This document shows positions 57,054 to 64,000 of a DNA stretch of 64,000 nucleotides, in pieces. Each line of letters starts with the position of its first letter. Positions within the stretch are counted from its first letter, which is position 1. Below the pieces are notes generated by a model. That model was not told the origin of the DNA. It saw only the letters and a list, made by a program, of their open reading frames with translations, and searched no databases. The position numbers and the translations under genes were made by a program. Source of the DNA: Marinomonas gallaica (GTDB lineage: Bacteria > Pseudomonadota > Gammaproteobacteria > Pseudomonadales > Marinomonadaceae). The stretch covers positions 1 through 64,000 of the forward strand of contig NZ_LTAX01000006.1 in NCBI RefSeq assembly GCF_001639745.1. The letters are read 5' to 3'.

Positions 57054-57923
57054 CTATACCAAGTTAATGGGAGTTTTAATGTAGCACGTGCCATTTTCTT
57101 CGGCAGGCGGTAAATCCCCAGCGCGCATATTGATCTGTACGGATGGCCAAATTAAGCGTGGCATGCCTAACGTAGCGTCTTTTGTTGTGCGCATGTGACA
57201 GAAAGTTGTTTCTGAAATACCTTGATGAATATGCACATTGGCCTGTTTTTGCTCCGCGACACTGGTTTCCCATTGGTAGTCTTCCCGTCCTGGAGCTTTA
57301 TAGTCGTGACACATGAATAGGCGAGTGGATTCAGGCAGAGCAAAAATTTTCTGAATAGAACGATATAAAGTGGCTGCATCCCCTCCAGGAAAATCGCAGC
57401 GAGCGGTGCCGTAATCGGGCATGAATAGAGTGTCGCCGACAAAGGCTGCATCACCAATAACATAAGTAACACACGCTGGAGTGTGGCCGGGAGTATGCAG
57501 CACTTCCACGGTCGAATGGCCAAACTCAAGCGTGTCGCCTTCTTCAACAAGATGATCAAACTGAGAGCCATCTCGTGCAAATTGAGGCTCTACATTCAAT
57601 AGCGTACCAAATGTATTTTGCACGATCGTGATGTTGTTGCCGATCACAATTTTTCCGCCCAACGCTTGCTTTAAATACGGTGCGGCAGATAAATGATCTG
57701 CATGGACGTGAGTTTCAAGGATCCAGCTTACGGTTAAATCACGGCTTTTAATGTATTCAATAATATTATCAGCTGAGTCGGTTTTTGTGCGACCGGATGC
57801 GTGGTCATAATCTAAAACGGAATCGATGATGACGCAGTGGTTTGACGATGTGTCAGTGACAACATAAGAAACCGTAAAGGTGGCTTCATCAAAGAATGCT
57901 TGAGTGTGTGGTTGAGCAGACAT
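57054..57923 (-). CDS. MBL-fold metallo-hydrolase (ETHE1/Blh-like, probable persulfide dioxygenase family)
   Basis: A 289-residue metallo-beta-lactamase-fold protein. The metal motif is THVHADHLSAA, with later ligands in HTPGHTPACVTY and GDTLF. The pattern PDYGTARCDFPGG is that of the ETHE1/Blh group, which oxidises glutathione persulfide or acts in hydrogen sulfide detoxification. It is the first gene of a pair with the SulP transporter (eight bases apart), which fits sulfite or sulfate export after persulfide oxidation. That pathway is inference. Confidence 0.88.
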   Translation of the reverse strand: MSAQPHTQAFFDEATFTVSYVVTDTSSNHCVIIDSVLDYDHASGRTKTDSADNIIEYIKSRDLTVSWILETHVHADHLSAAPYLKQALGGKIVIGNNITIVQNTFGTLLNVEPQFARDGSQFDHLVEEGDTLEFGHSTVEVLHTPGHTPACVTYVIGDAAFVGDTLFMPDYGTARCDFPGGDAATLYRSIQKIFALPESTRLFMCHDYKAPGREDYQWETSVAEQKQANVHIHQGISETTFCHMRTTKDATLGMPRLIWPSVQINMRAGDLPPAEENGTCYIKTPINLV

Positions 57924-57958
57924 TTTGCTTACCTCTGTTAAGGTTATAAGGTTATTCC

Positions 57959-57975
57959 TATATATTATATATTGT
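57959..57975. promoter_or_regulatory. AT-rich palindromic region upstream of the MBL-SulP pair
   Basis: TATATATTATATATTG about 36 bases upstream of the MBL start. Short alternating palindrome that could be part of the promoter or a repressor site. No regulator gene is adjacent. Low support. Confidence 0.3.
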
Positions 57976-58128
57976 TTGTTATATTAGCAATGTCGAACAT
58001 AGAGCGATTCAGACTAGTGCAAAGGGGTTTTATACACTTTCTTTCTAATGCCAAGTTCTTGTTGGGACTCAGACCACTAAATTTGTTAGTCTTTAAGGTC
58101 TAGCTGATGTAAAGGGTAGGGCATAAAC

Positions 58129-60159
58129 GTGTCGCAAGAGTTTCAAGTAGTTTCACAATATCAGCCGGCTGGTGATCAGCCTGGGGCCATCAAAAAATTG
58201 GTGCAAGGCATTGATGCGGGGCTTGCTCATCAAACGTTACTAGGGGTGACGGGTTCAGGTAAGACTTTTACCGTGGCCAATGTGATTTCGCAGGTCAAAA
58301 GACCGACGATTGTCATGGCTCACAACAAAACGCTCGCGGCGCAACTGTATGGTGAGTTCAAAGAGTTTTTTCCTAACAATGCCGTAGAATACTTTGTTTC
58401 CTATTACGACTACTACCAACCGGAAGCCTACGTTGCCGCATCGGATACTTTTATTGAAAAAGACGCTTCGGTAAATGAACACATCGAGCAAATGCGTTTG
58501 TCGGCGACCAAAGCCTTATTAGAACGCGAAGACGTTATTATTGTCGCCACTGTGTCCGCTATTTATGGCTTGGGCGACCCGCAGTCTTATTTGAAAATGA
58601 TGTTACACATGGATCGAGGCGATCACATTGACCAGCGTTCCGTATTGCGTCGCTTAGCCGAATTACAATACACGCGTAATGACATGGTTTTTGAACGTGG
58701 TAATTTCCGTGTACGTGGCGATGTGATTGATGTTTTTCCTGCTGACTCCGAAGACGAAGCGATTCGAATTGAGTTGTTTGACGACGAAGTGGATAACCTT
58801 GCGATATTTGATCCGTTGACCAATCGCACGATTCGTAAAGTTCCGCGTGTCACCATTTACCCAAAAACACATTACGTCACACCTCGTGAAACCATCGTCG
58901 AAGCAATTGAAAAAATCAAAAAAGAGCTGGACGTTCGCCTAGAGCAATTAAAATCGCTCAATAAATTGGTTGAATTACAGCGCTTAGAGCAGCGAACGAA
59001 CTACGATTTGGAAATGATGCAGGAGCTAGGTTATTGCTCCGGTGTTGAAAACTACTCTCGTTATTTATCTGGTCGCCCAGAAGGCTCACCACCGCCTACA
59101 TTGTTTGATTACCTGCCTGACAATGCATTGCTTATTATCGATGAATCTCATGTGACCGTTCCGCAGATTGGTGCGATGTATAAAGGCGACCGATCGCGCA
59201 AAGAAAATTTGGTGGAATATGGTTTTCGGTTGCCTTCGGCACTGGACAATCGCCCGATGAAATTCGAAGAATGGGAACAGATTAAGCCTCAGACAATTTT
59301 TGTCTCTGCAACGCCGGGTAAATATGAAGAGCAGCATCAAGACTGGGTCGTTGAGCAGATTGTCCGCCCGACGGGTCTGATTGACCCGGAAATTGAAGTT
59401 CGTCCAGTGACGACTCAAGTCGACGATTTGTTGTCTGAAATTAATAAACGATTGCCAACCGGTGAGAGGGTTCTCGTCACCACACTGACAAAACGTATGG
59501 CAGAAGATTTAACGGACTACCTGCATGAGCACGGTATTCGTGTGCGTTATCTTCACTCTGACATCGACACTGTCGAACGCGTTGAAATTATCCGAGATTT
59601 GCGTCTGGGTGAATTTGATGTGCTGGTTGGGATTAACTTGCTGCGAGAAGGTTTGGATATACCGGAAGTAAGCCTAGTCGCGATTTTAGACGCTGATAAA
59701 GAAGGCTTCTTAAGATCAGATCGCTCTCTCATCCAGACCATTGGTCGTGCGGCCCGTAACGTGAAAGGTAAAGCGATACTGTATGCTGATCGCATAACAG
59801 GCTCCATGCAACGTGCCATGGACGAAACCATTCGTCGTCGAGCTAAGCAAGAAGCCTTTAACGAAGAGCATGGCATTACTCCGACAGGTATTACCAAATC
59901 GGTTGAAGACATTTTAGAAGGCGCCTACAACCCAGGCGCTGGCAGTCGCAACAAATCGAAGCAGACTCGTAAGGTTGCAGAAAAAGTAAAAGACTACGAA
60001 ATCGAAACGATGGACGACGTAGCCGAAGTGCGCAAAGCCATGATAGAGCTGCAAAAAGAGATGATGACAGCGTCAGAAAACTTACAGTTTGAATTGGCAG
60101 CGGGTTACCGAGATCAAATACGTATCTTGCAGAAGAAACTGAAAGACGTTGGTGAATAA
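58129..60159 (+). CDS. uvrB: excinuclease ABC subunit B
   Basis: A 676-residue UvrB, the damage-verifying helicase of nucleotide excision repair. Walker A is [14 protein letters not shown] near residue 40, and the beta-hairpin [17 protein letters not shown] is present. Helicase motifs VI (QTIGRAARN) and the C-terminal UvrC-binding helix-turn ([19 protein letters not shown]) are visible. The start is GTG. I do not see an obvious LexA box in the 200 bases upstream. It is followed by a small unknown gene. Confidence 0.97.
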   Translation: MSQEFQVVSQYQPAGDQPGAIKKLVQGIDAGLAHQTLLGVTGSGKTFTVANVISQVKRPTIVMAHNKTLAAQLYGEFKEFFPNNAVEYFVSYYDYYQPEAYVAASDTFIEKDASVNEHIEQMRLSATKALLEREDVIIVATVSAIYGLGDPQSYLKMMLHMDRGDHIDQRSVLRRLAELQYTRNDMVFERGNFRVRGDVIDVFPADSEDEAIRIELFDDEVDNLAIFDPLTNRTIRKVPRVTIYPKTHYVTPRETIVEAIEKIKKELDVRLEQLKSLNKLVELQRLEQRTNYDLEMMQELGYCSGVENYSRYLSGRPEGSPPPTLFDYLPDNALLIIDESHVTVPQIGAMYKGDRSRKENLVEYGFRLPSALDNRPMKFEEWEQIKPQTIFVSATPGKYEEQHQDWVVEQIVRPTGLIDPEIEVRPVTTQVDDLLSEINKRLPTGERVLVTTLTKRMAEDLTDYLHEHGIRVRYLHSDIDTVERVEIIRDLRLGEFDVLVGINLLREGLDIPEVSLVAILDADKEGFLRSDRSLIQTIGRAARNVKGKAILYADRITGSMQRAMDETIRRRAKQEAFNEEHGITPTGITKSVEDILEGAYNPGAGSRNKSKQTRKVAEKVKDYEIETMDDVAEVRKAMIELQKEMMTASENLQFELAAGYRDQIRILQKKLKDVGE

Positions 60160-60174
60160 GTTAAGGAATCAGAC

Positions 60175-60366
60175 ATGGCGTTGACTCTACATACCAGAAA
60201 TATCATTCGTGTGATCGACAATGGGGTAATTGTAAACTGCGTTATCTTGAAGATGTGCTTGGAGCACGTAGTCGTCAAGTTTCGCGAAAAACAGTACAAA
60301 GTACCTTATCATTTAATCGATGAAGTCATTGGGCACGAGTTACTCGTGGCGCTTGAGGATGAGTAA
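60175..60366 (+). CDS. unknown small protein after uvrB
   Basis: A 63-residue protein that I do not recognise. It is mostly hydrophobic-polar alternating, with an acidic end (HELLVALEDE) and two cysteines, and it has no signal or membrane helix. AAGGA sits seven bases before the ATG, a good ribosome site, and the gene follows uvrB by 15 bases, so it is probably real and co-transcribed. No function is proposed. Confidence 0.7.
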   Translation: MALTLHTRNIIRVIDNGVIVNCVILKMCLEHVVVKFREKQYKVPYHLIDEVIGHELLVALEDE

Positions 60367-60380
60367 ATAGTGAGCGAAAA

Positions 60381-60411
60381 CAAGTGTTTAAAAAATTTGT
60401 TTAAACACTTG
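60381..60411. promoter_or_regulatory. 12-base perfect inverted repeat before tRNA-Val
   Basis: Arms CAAGTGTTTAAA and TTTAAACACTTG around a seven-base loop. The right arm runs into the -35 box (TTGATC, 60409-60414) of the tRNA-Val promoter. It may end the uvrB transcript or act as an operator. There is no T run on the plus strand side. Confidence 0.55.
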
Positions 60412-60436
60412 ATCTGGAAAGCTCTCTGCGTATAAT
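60409..60436 (+). promoter_or_regulatory. promoter of tRNA-Val
   Basis: TTGATC at 60409-60414 and TATAAT at 60431-60436 with a 16-base spacer, 12 bases before the tRNA-Val gene. Confidence 0.75.
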
Positions 60437-60448
60437 AAGCACCACTTT

Positions 60449-60525
60449 AGGACTATAGCTCAGTTGGTTAGAGCGCATCCTTGACATGGATGAGGTCGGC
60501 AGTTCGAATCTGCCTAGCCCTACCA
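60449..60525 (+). tRNA. tRNA-Val (GAC)
   Basis: A 77-base tRNA starting AGGACTATAGCTCAG with encoded CCA. The anticodon stem CATCC/GGATG frames loop TTGACAT (anticodon GAC, valine), and the T stem GGCAG/CTGCC pairs. The acceptor stem pairs except for an A4-C69 mismatch, which is unusual. Valine identity follows from the anticodon. Confidence 0.94.
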
Positions 60526-60531
60526 AAATTT

Positions 60532-60562
60532 AAAAAAGCCGAACCCAGTGTTCGGCTTTTTT
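60532..60562 (+). terminator. terminator after tRNA-Val
   Basis: AAAAAAGCCGAAC / GTTCGGCTTTTTT, a clear Rho-independent terminator. Confidence 0.92.
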
Positions 60563-60677
60563 ATGTCTGATTTTTGTCTGCGTTACTTCATATTCTGCGT
60601 TTACGACCAGCAGTAGGCTTGAATCTACTGCTGGCTGCATCAAGCAAAGATCTAGTTGAAATCCATTTAAACGATGA

Positions 60678-61235
60678 TTACTGCTTAGGTTTAAGTGCTA
60701 GCTTACCTTGTTGAATTGAAAGATCTAATGGAACACTGGATAGCAAGCGAATCGTGTTGTTTGTCGTGTCTAATGTGTAAACAGGGTTAGACGCTAGGTA
60801 ACCATTAATCAGCATCATCACTTCTTTACTGACAGGGGCTAAATTACCCTTATAACCGGCGGCATCAATGGTGCTATCTAATAAAGACAACGAGCGTACA
60901 AAGATGGCTTTCTTTTCGCTGTCATAGTAAGGCGCGCCTTCCATTTCAAGGCTTAATTTGGCTGGGTATTTAAAGCCAAATACATTGATGCTGGCTGTTG
61001 CTAAAGCACCTAAACGCACAACATCTCGTCCATCCGGGCCGATATCCACGGTCATATCGTCAACCGCTAGCTCTAAAGGAATGCCAGCTAATTCTGACTG
61101 CTTCTGTAGTTTTCCAAGCTGGCTGTCGAGCACGCTTTCCAGTTCAGCATTAGATACAGTGTAAGTGGATAATTGTGACAGCGTCGCACAACCACTGATA
61201 ATGATGGTCAATAAAACAACGAAAAAAGCTTTCAT
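60678..61235 (-). CDS. YceB-like lipoprotein (DUF1439)
   Basis: A 185-residue outer or inner membrane lipoprotein. The signal peptide MKAFFVVLLTIIISGC ends in a lipobox with Cys16, and the mature part has the DUF1439 pattern (LAVDDMTVDIGPDGRDVVRL, then YPAKLSLEMEGAPYY). Function in this family is unknown to me. The start at 61235 is chosen because it gives a compact signal peptide, while 61247 would add MSTI. It is monocistronic on the minus strand. Confidence 0.88.
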   Translation of the reverse strand: MKAFFVVLLTIIISGCATLSQLSTYTVSNAELESVLDSQLGKLQKQSELAGIPLELAVDDMTVDIGPDGRDVVRLGALATASINVFGFKYPAKLSLEMEGAPYYDSEKKAIFVRSLSLLDSTIDAAGYKGNLAPVSKEVMMLINGYLASNPVYTLDTTNNTIRLLSSVPLDLSIQQGKLALKPKQ

Positions 61236-61350
61236 AATGGTGCTCATAAGTTCAAATAGAATCGCTAGTGTACCGTGTCTCAGGTGAGCGTGTAAAAGTT
61301 CTCTCGCATCGTTTTAAAGAGTGTCCCATTTCTTTTGAGGCCAATAAGAA

Positions 61351-61384
61351 AACGAGCTTGGATGACAACTCAAGCTCGTTTTTG
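61351..61384 (-). terminator. terminator of the cio operon
   Basis: Perfect 10-base arms AACGAGCTTG / CAAGCTCGTT around a 10-base loop, with T-rich sequence on the minus-strand side. It follows the small third gene of the oxidase operon. Confidence 0.8.
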
Positions 61385-61387
61385 ATA

Positions 61388-61495
61388 CTACGCTGCTGTA
61401 TTAATAATCAGCCGCATGGCATACGCCAATGCACTCACACTGATGATGCCGATTAGATAGAGCAGTGCGAACCACTGCCAAGACTTGAGTTTCAT
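61388..61495 (-). CDS. small single-helix membrane protein after cioB (DUF2474/CydX-like)
   Basis: A 35-residue peptide, MKLKSWQWFALLYLIGIISV and then SALAYAMRLIINTAA, with one transmembrane helix and a basic N-terminus. It starts in a TAATG overlap with the cioB stop and has AGGAGG before it, so translation is well supported. Small proteins of the DUF2474 or CydX type often follow bd-oxidase genes and stabilise the complex. Its identity as such is inferred from position, size and topology. Confidence 0.82.
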   Translation of the reverse strand: MKLKSWQWFALLYLIGIISVSALAYAMRLIINTAA

Positions 61496-62490
61496 TAATA
61501 GCCCTCCTGATAGTCTTCCACCTTACCGGCAAATACACGATAGCCCCAAAACGTATAAGCCAAAATAAGGGGTATGAAAACCAGAATGCCTACCAGCAAG
61601 AATTTCAAACTAGAATCGGGCGCAGCGGCATCCCAAATGGTCAGTTGATTGGGTATTAGGTAAGGAAATAAGCTGACGACTAGCCCTGCAAATCCCAGTG
61701 CAAAAATACCAGCAACAAACCAAAACGGACGTACTTCATGGGCGTTATTGTTAAAGCCGCGCCAAGCCAAAAAGGCAAGCAGGCATGAAACAATAGGTAG
61801 CGGGCTGAGGTACAAAAAGTTCAACCCATCAAACCATCGAGTACGAATGTCGTCGGATGATAAAACCGTCCATAGGCTGACGGTCAACATGGCCAGCATC
61901 ACAATGACTAATAAGCGTTTCGCCAGATGAGCCGCGTGTTGCTGTATGCGAGACCGACTTTTCATATAAAGATAACTGGCGCCCAGTAACGCATAACCTG
62001 CCATCACGCTAAAGCCGGTTAAAATGGCAAAAGGAGACAACCAATACCAACTGGCTTCGGATATTTGATCCGCGTTGACACCTTGGACGATCGAGCCCAG
62101 AATCAATCCTTGGCAAAACGCTGCGATCGCTGAGCCAGCGCTGAACGCCAAATCCCAATATGGGCGAGAACGGTGCGCTTTAAAGCGATACTCAAAGGCG
62201 ACGCCACGAAATATTAAAGCAAACAGCATCAAAATAATGGGTAAGTAAAAGGTGGAAAGAATGCCCGCATAGGCCGCTGGAAAAGCGGCAAACAGGACAA
62301 CCCCGCCAAACACCAGCCAAGTTTCATTGCCATCCCACACATGAGAAATCGATCGCATTAAATGATCGCGTTCGCCTTCTCGATCAAACCATGGATATAA
62401 AATCCCAACGCCCAGATCAAAGCCATCGAGCAGTACGTACATCAATACCGCAAACCCTAGGATTAGAAAATAAAACAAGATTAAGTCCAT
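61495..62490 (-). CDS. cioB: bd-type quinol oxidase subunit II (CioB)
   Basis: A 331-residue CydB-like subunit with about eight membrane helices. The N-terminus MDLILFYFLILGFAVLMYVL and YVLLDGFDLGVGILYPW are diagnostic, as is DGNETWLVFGG. Together with subunit I it forms a terminal oxidase that reduces oxygen with quinol. Its start overlaps the end of cioA by one base. The short subunit I makes the CioAB type more likely than CydAB. Confidence 0.95.
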   Translation of the reverse strand: MDLILFYFLILGFAVLMYVLLDGFDLGVGILYPWFDREGERDHLMRSISHVWDGNETWLVFGGVVLFAAFPAAYAGILSTFYLPIILMLFALIFRGVAFEYRFKAHRSRPYWDLAFSAGSAIAAFCQGLILGSIVQGVNADQISEASWYWLSPFAILTGFSVMAGYALLGASYLYMKSRSRIQQHAAHLAKRLLVIVMLAMLTVSLWTVLSSDDIRTRWFDGLNFLYLSPLPIVSCLLAFLAWRGFNNNAHEVRPFWFVAGIFALGFAGLVVSLFPYLIPNQLTIWDAAAPDSSLKFLLVGILVFIPLILAYTFWGYRVFAGKVEDYQEGY

Positions 62491-63896
62491 TATTTTTCTC
62501 CTTCTTCATGTTTTAAGTTCTTTACCCACGCTAACGCGTAGCCAGGTGCTTTCATACCGATGAGTTGCTGTTCTAAATGCGCCATACTTGGCGGCCCTTT
62601 CTTAATCAGTTTGCGCATGAAGTATAGATAAACGCCCAGAAGCAAAGTGTAAATCACAACAAACCCAATCAGCGTGAAGAGCACGCGTTCAGCAGGAAGC
62701 GGTGAGACCACATCGCTGGTGCGTACTAAGTTGTAAACCAGCCATGGTTGACGACCTACTTCGACCACATACCAGCCCGCCAATACCGAAATGACACCAG
62801 ATGGCGTAAACAGGGCGAGAGCGGCTAGGAAAGCTTTGTTTTCAAACAGGGTGCCGCGCTTTCTCAGCCATAGGGCAATGAATGCCAGCGCAATCATGCC
62901 GACCCCAAGCCCAACCATCACCCTAAAGGACCAGAAAACCAATGGCACATTGGGGCGGTCTTCCGGCGGGACCGCTTTTAGCCCTTGAACAGCACCGTCA
63001 AAACTGTGGGTAAGAATCAAACTTCCCAAACTGGGAATGCCCAGTTCGAAGTCATTGGATTCCGTTTCCAAATTGGGCATAGCGAACAACAACAGAGGGA
63101 CGCGCTCTTCTTCAGCGGGCCAGATACCTTCCATTGCTGCCAACTTCGTGGGTTGATACTGTTTAACGTTCAGGCCGTGGTGATCACCAATGTAAGCTTG
63201 CAGAGGTGTCAGGATTAAGGCAATCCACATGGTCATCGACAGTCCTTTTTTAGCGAACGCCACATGTTGTTTTTTAAGCAAGTAATAAGCACACACACCT
63301 GCGACGACAAAGGTCGCCGTTATCAAAGAGGCCAACAGCATATGGCTTAAGCGATAAGGCATTGATGGATTGAAAATCACCTCAAACCAACTGGCGACAT
63401 GAAACTGCCCGTCTACGATGGTGTAGCCTTGCGGTGTTTGCATCCAAGAGTTTGCAACGATGATCCAAAAGGCCGATATCCAAGTCCCCACGGCGACTGT
63501 GACCGTTGCGAAAAAGTGCAGTTTTCGTCCGACACGCTGCCAGCCAAACAGCATGACACCTAAAAAGCCCGCCTCTAAGAAAAACGCAGTCAATACTTCA
63601 TAGGCCATTAAGGGGCCTAATACAGGGCCGACAATATCGGAAAATTTCGAGAAGTTGGTGCCAAACTCATACGACAGGACGATTCCTGACACCACCCCCA
63701 TACCAAAGGTAATGGCAAATGGCTTGATCCAAAATTTGGCCAGTTGTAAGTAGCGTGGATCATGGGTTTTAAGCCATAGACCTTCCCAGATGGCAATCAA
63801 AGTGGCTAAGCCAATAGTGATGCTTGGGAAGATGATGTGAAAGCTCACCGTAAACGCAAATTGTAGGCGAGAAAGTAACGCTGTATCGAGTTCCAT
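62490..63896 (-). CDS. cioA: cyanide-insensitive type bd quinol oxidase subunit I (CioA)
   Basis: A 468-residue subunit I with heme b and d ligands. The N-terminus LSRLQFAFTVSFHIIFPSIT contains the conserved histidine near 19, SHMLLASLITATFV the second ligand histidine, and GWYVVEVGRQPW the conserved block. The length is well below E. coli CydA (522), because the quinol loop is short, as in Pseudomonas CioA. CIO-type enzymes tend to be less sensitive to cyanide. It leads the operon cioA-cioB-small gene. Confidence 0.95.
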   Translation of the reverse strand: MELDTALLSRLQFAFTVSFHIIFPSITIGLATLIAIWEGLWLKTHDPRYLQLAKFWIKPFAITFGMGVVSGIVLSYEFGTNFSKFSDIVGPVLGPLMAYEVLTAFFLEAGFLGVMLFGWQRVGRKLHFFATVTVAVGTWISAFWIIVANSWMQTPQGYTIVDGQFHVASWFEVIFNPSMPYRLSHMLLASLITATFVVAGVCAYYLLKKQHVAFAKKGLSMTMWIALILTPLQAYIGDHHGLNVKQYQPTKLAAMEGIWPAEEERVPLLLFAMPNLETESNDFELGIPSLGSLILTHSFDGAVQGLKAVPPEDRPNVPLVFWSFRVMVGLGVGMIALAFIALWLRKRGTLFENKAFLAALALFTPSGVISVLAGWYVVEVGRQPWLVYNLVRTSDVVSPLPAERVLFTLIGFVVIYTLLLGVYLYFMRKLIKKGPPSMAHLEQQLIGMKAPGYALAWVKNLKHEEGEK

Positions 63897-64000
63897 AAGA
63901 GAATCCGTTTAAAAACCGTGAAGGGTGACCGTCTTAAGTTGAAATATATAATCTGAATAGAGTGGCATTCACGTTTATGGCATCGATTGTTTTAAATGCC
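63897..64000. other. upstream region of cioA at the window end
   Basis: 104 bases upstream of the cio operon, which should include its promoter. I see no clear regulator site. The window ends here. Confidence 0.4.

Noticed and set aside
57924..58128. LexA box upstream of uvrB
   Set aside because: No CTGT-N8-ACAG pattern was found, although uvrB is SOS-controlled in E. coli. A divergent box cannot be excluded by eye.

Overview
The window looks like a chromosomal segment of a marine gammaproteobacterium. Gene content and protein style fit the Oceanospirillales, and Marinomonas or a close relative is my best guess. That assignment rests on recognising the protein families and was not checked by a search. 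Base composition and codon use look even throughout, with many TTG and GTG starts. I see no prophage, transposase, integrase or CRISPR array. This is mostly core genome with a few accessory modules.

Layout. 1-495: end of a 23S rRNA gene and a complete 5S rRNA gene, i.e. the tail of an rrn operon, followed by about 540 bases holding a degenerate duplicated block that includes a 20-base copy of the 5S core. 1041-4243: an unknown membrane protein, a LysR regulator divergent from an EamA exporter, and an unknown anchored coiled-coil protein. 4387-12319: an iron-sulfur assembly cluster, iscR-sufBCDS-sufA-sufT-sufE plus an IscS-type desulfurase, behind two abutting IscR-like sites. 12476-21153: ndk, rlmN, rodZ, ispG, hisS, yfgM, bamB, der, the usual gammaproteobacterial order except that no pilF lies between rlmN and rodZ. 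21311-27506: an enoyl-CoA hydratase-family hydrolase, a 52-codon ybaM-like gene on the other strand, tpm, ygiQ, a YitT-like membrane protein, a GNAT enzyme and an isoprenylcysteine methyltransferase-family protein.

27590-30066 (minus strand): an ECF sigma factor and membrane anti-sigma factor followed by a Tat-exported methionine sulfoxide reductase B and a fasciclin-domain lipoprotein, probably an envelope stress module. 30253-32720: an EF-P-like factor and an ABC exporter. 32898-41309: a tightly coupled cobalamin (corrin ring) operon with a fused chelatase AAA/VWA protein, cobB/cbiA, cbiD, cobK, cobH, cobL, cobI and a short cbiG. The methyltransferases CobJ and CobM are not here. 41320-52104: an aminotransferase, yciA, cheW, a Tim44-like protein, trpS, an AlkB-like oxygenase, tRNA-Ala, an EAL-HDOD protein, tRNA-Leu, gsk, a MoeB/ThiF protein, trxB and ppa. 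52313-55295: ihfB, lapA, lapB, pyrF and a small exported ComEA-like protein. 55327-57923: a metallo-beta-lactamase-fold hydrolase and SulP transporter pair, perhaps for sulfur handling. 58129-60525: uvrB, an unknown 63-residue protein, tRNA-Val. 60678-63896: a YceB-like lipoprotein and a cyanide-insensitive type bd oxidase (cioAB) with a 35-residue third membrane peptide.

I found no clearly unprecedented system. The best second looks are the suf cluster with an IscS-type desulfurase lacking the IscU-docking tail, the SigK/RskA-like module with a fasciclin target, the cobalamin operon that mixes markers of early and late cobalt insertion, and several unusually perfect inverted repeats near promoters.
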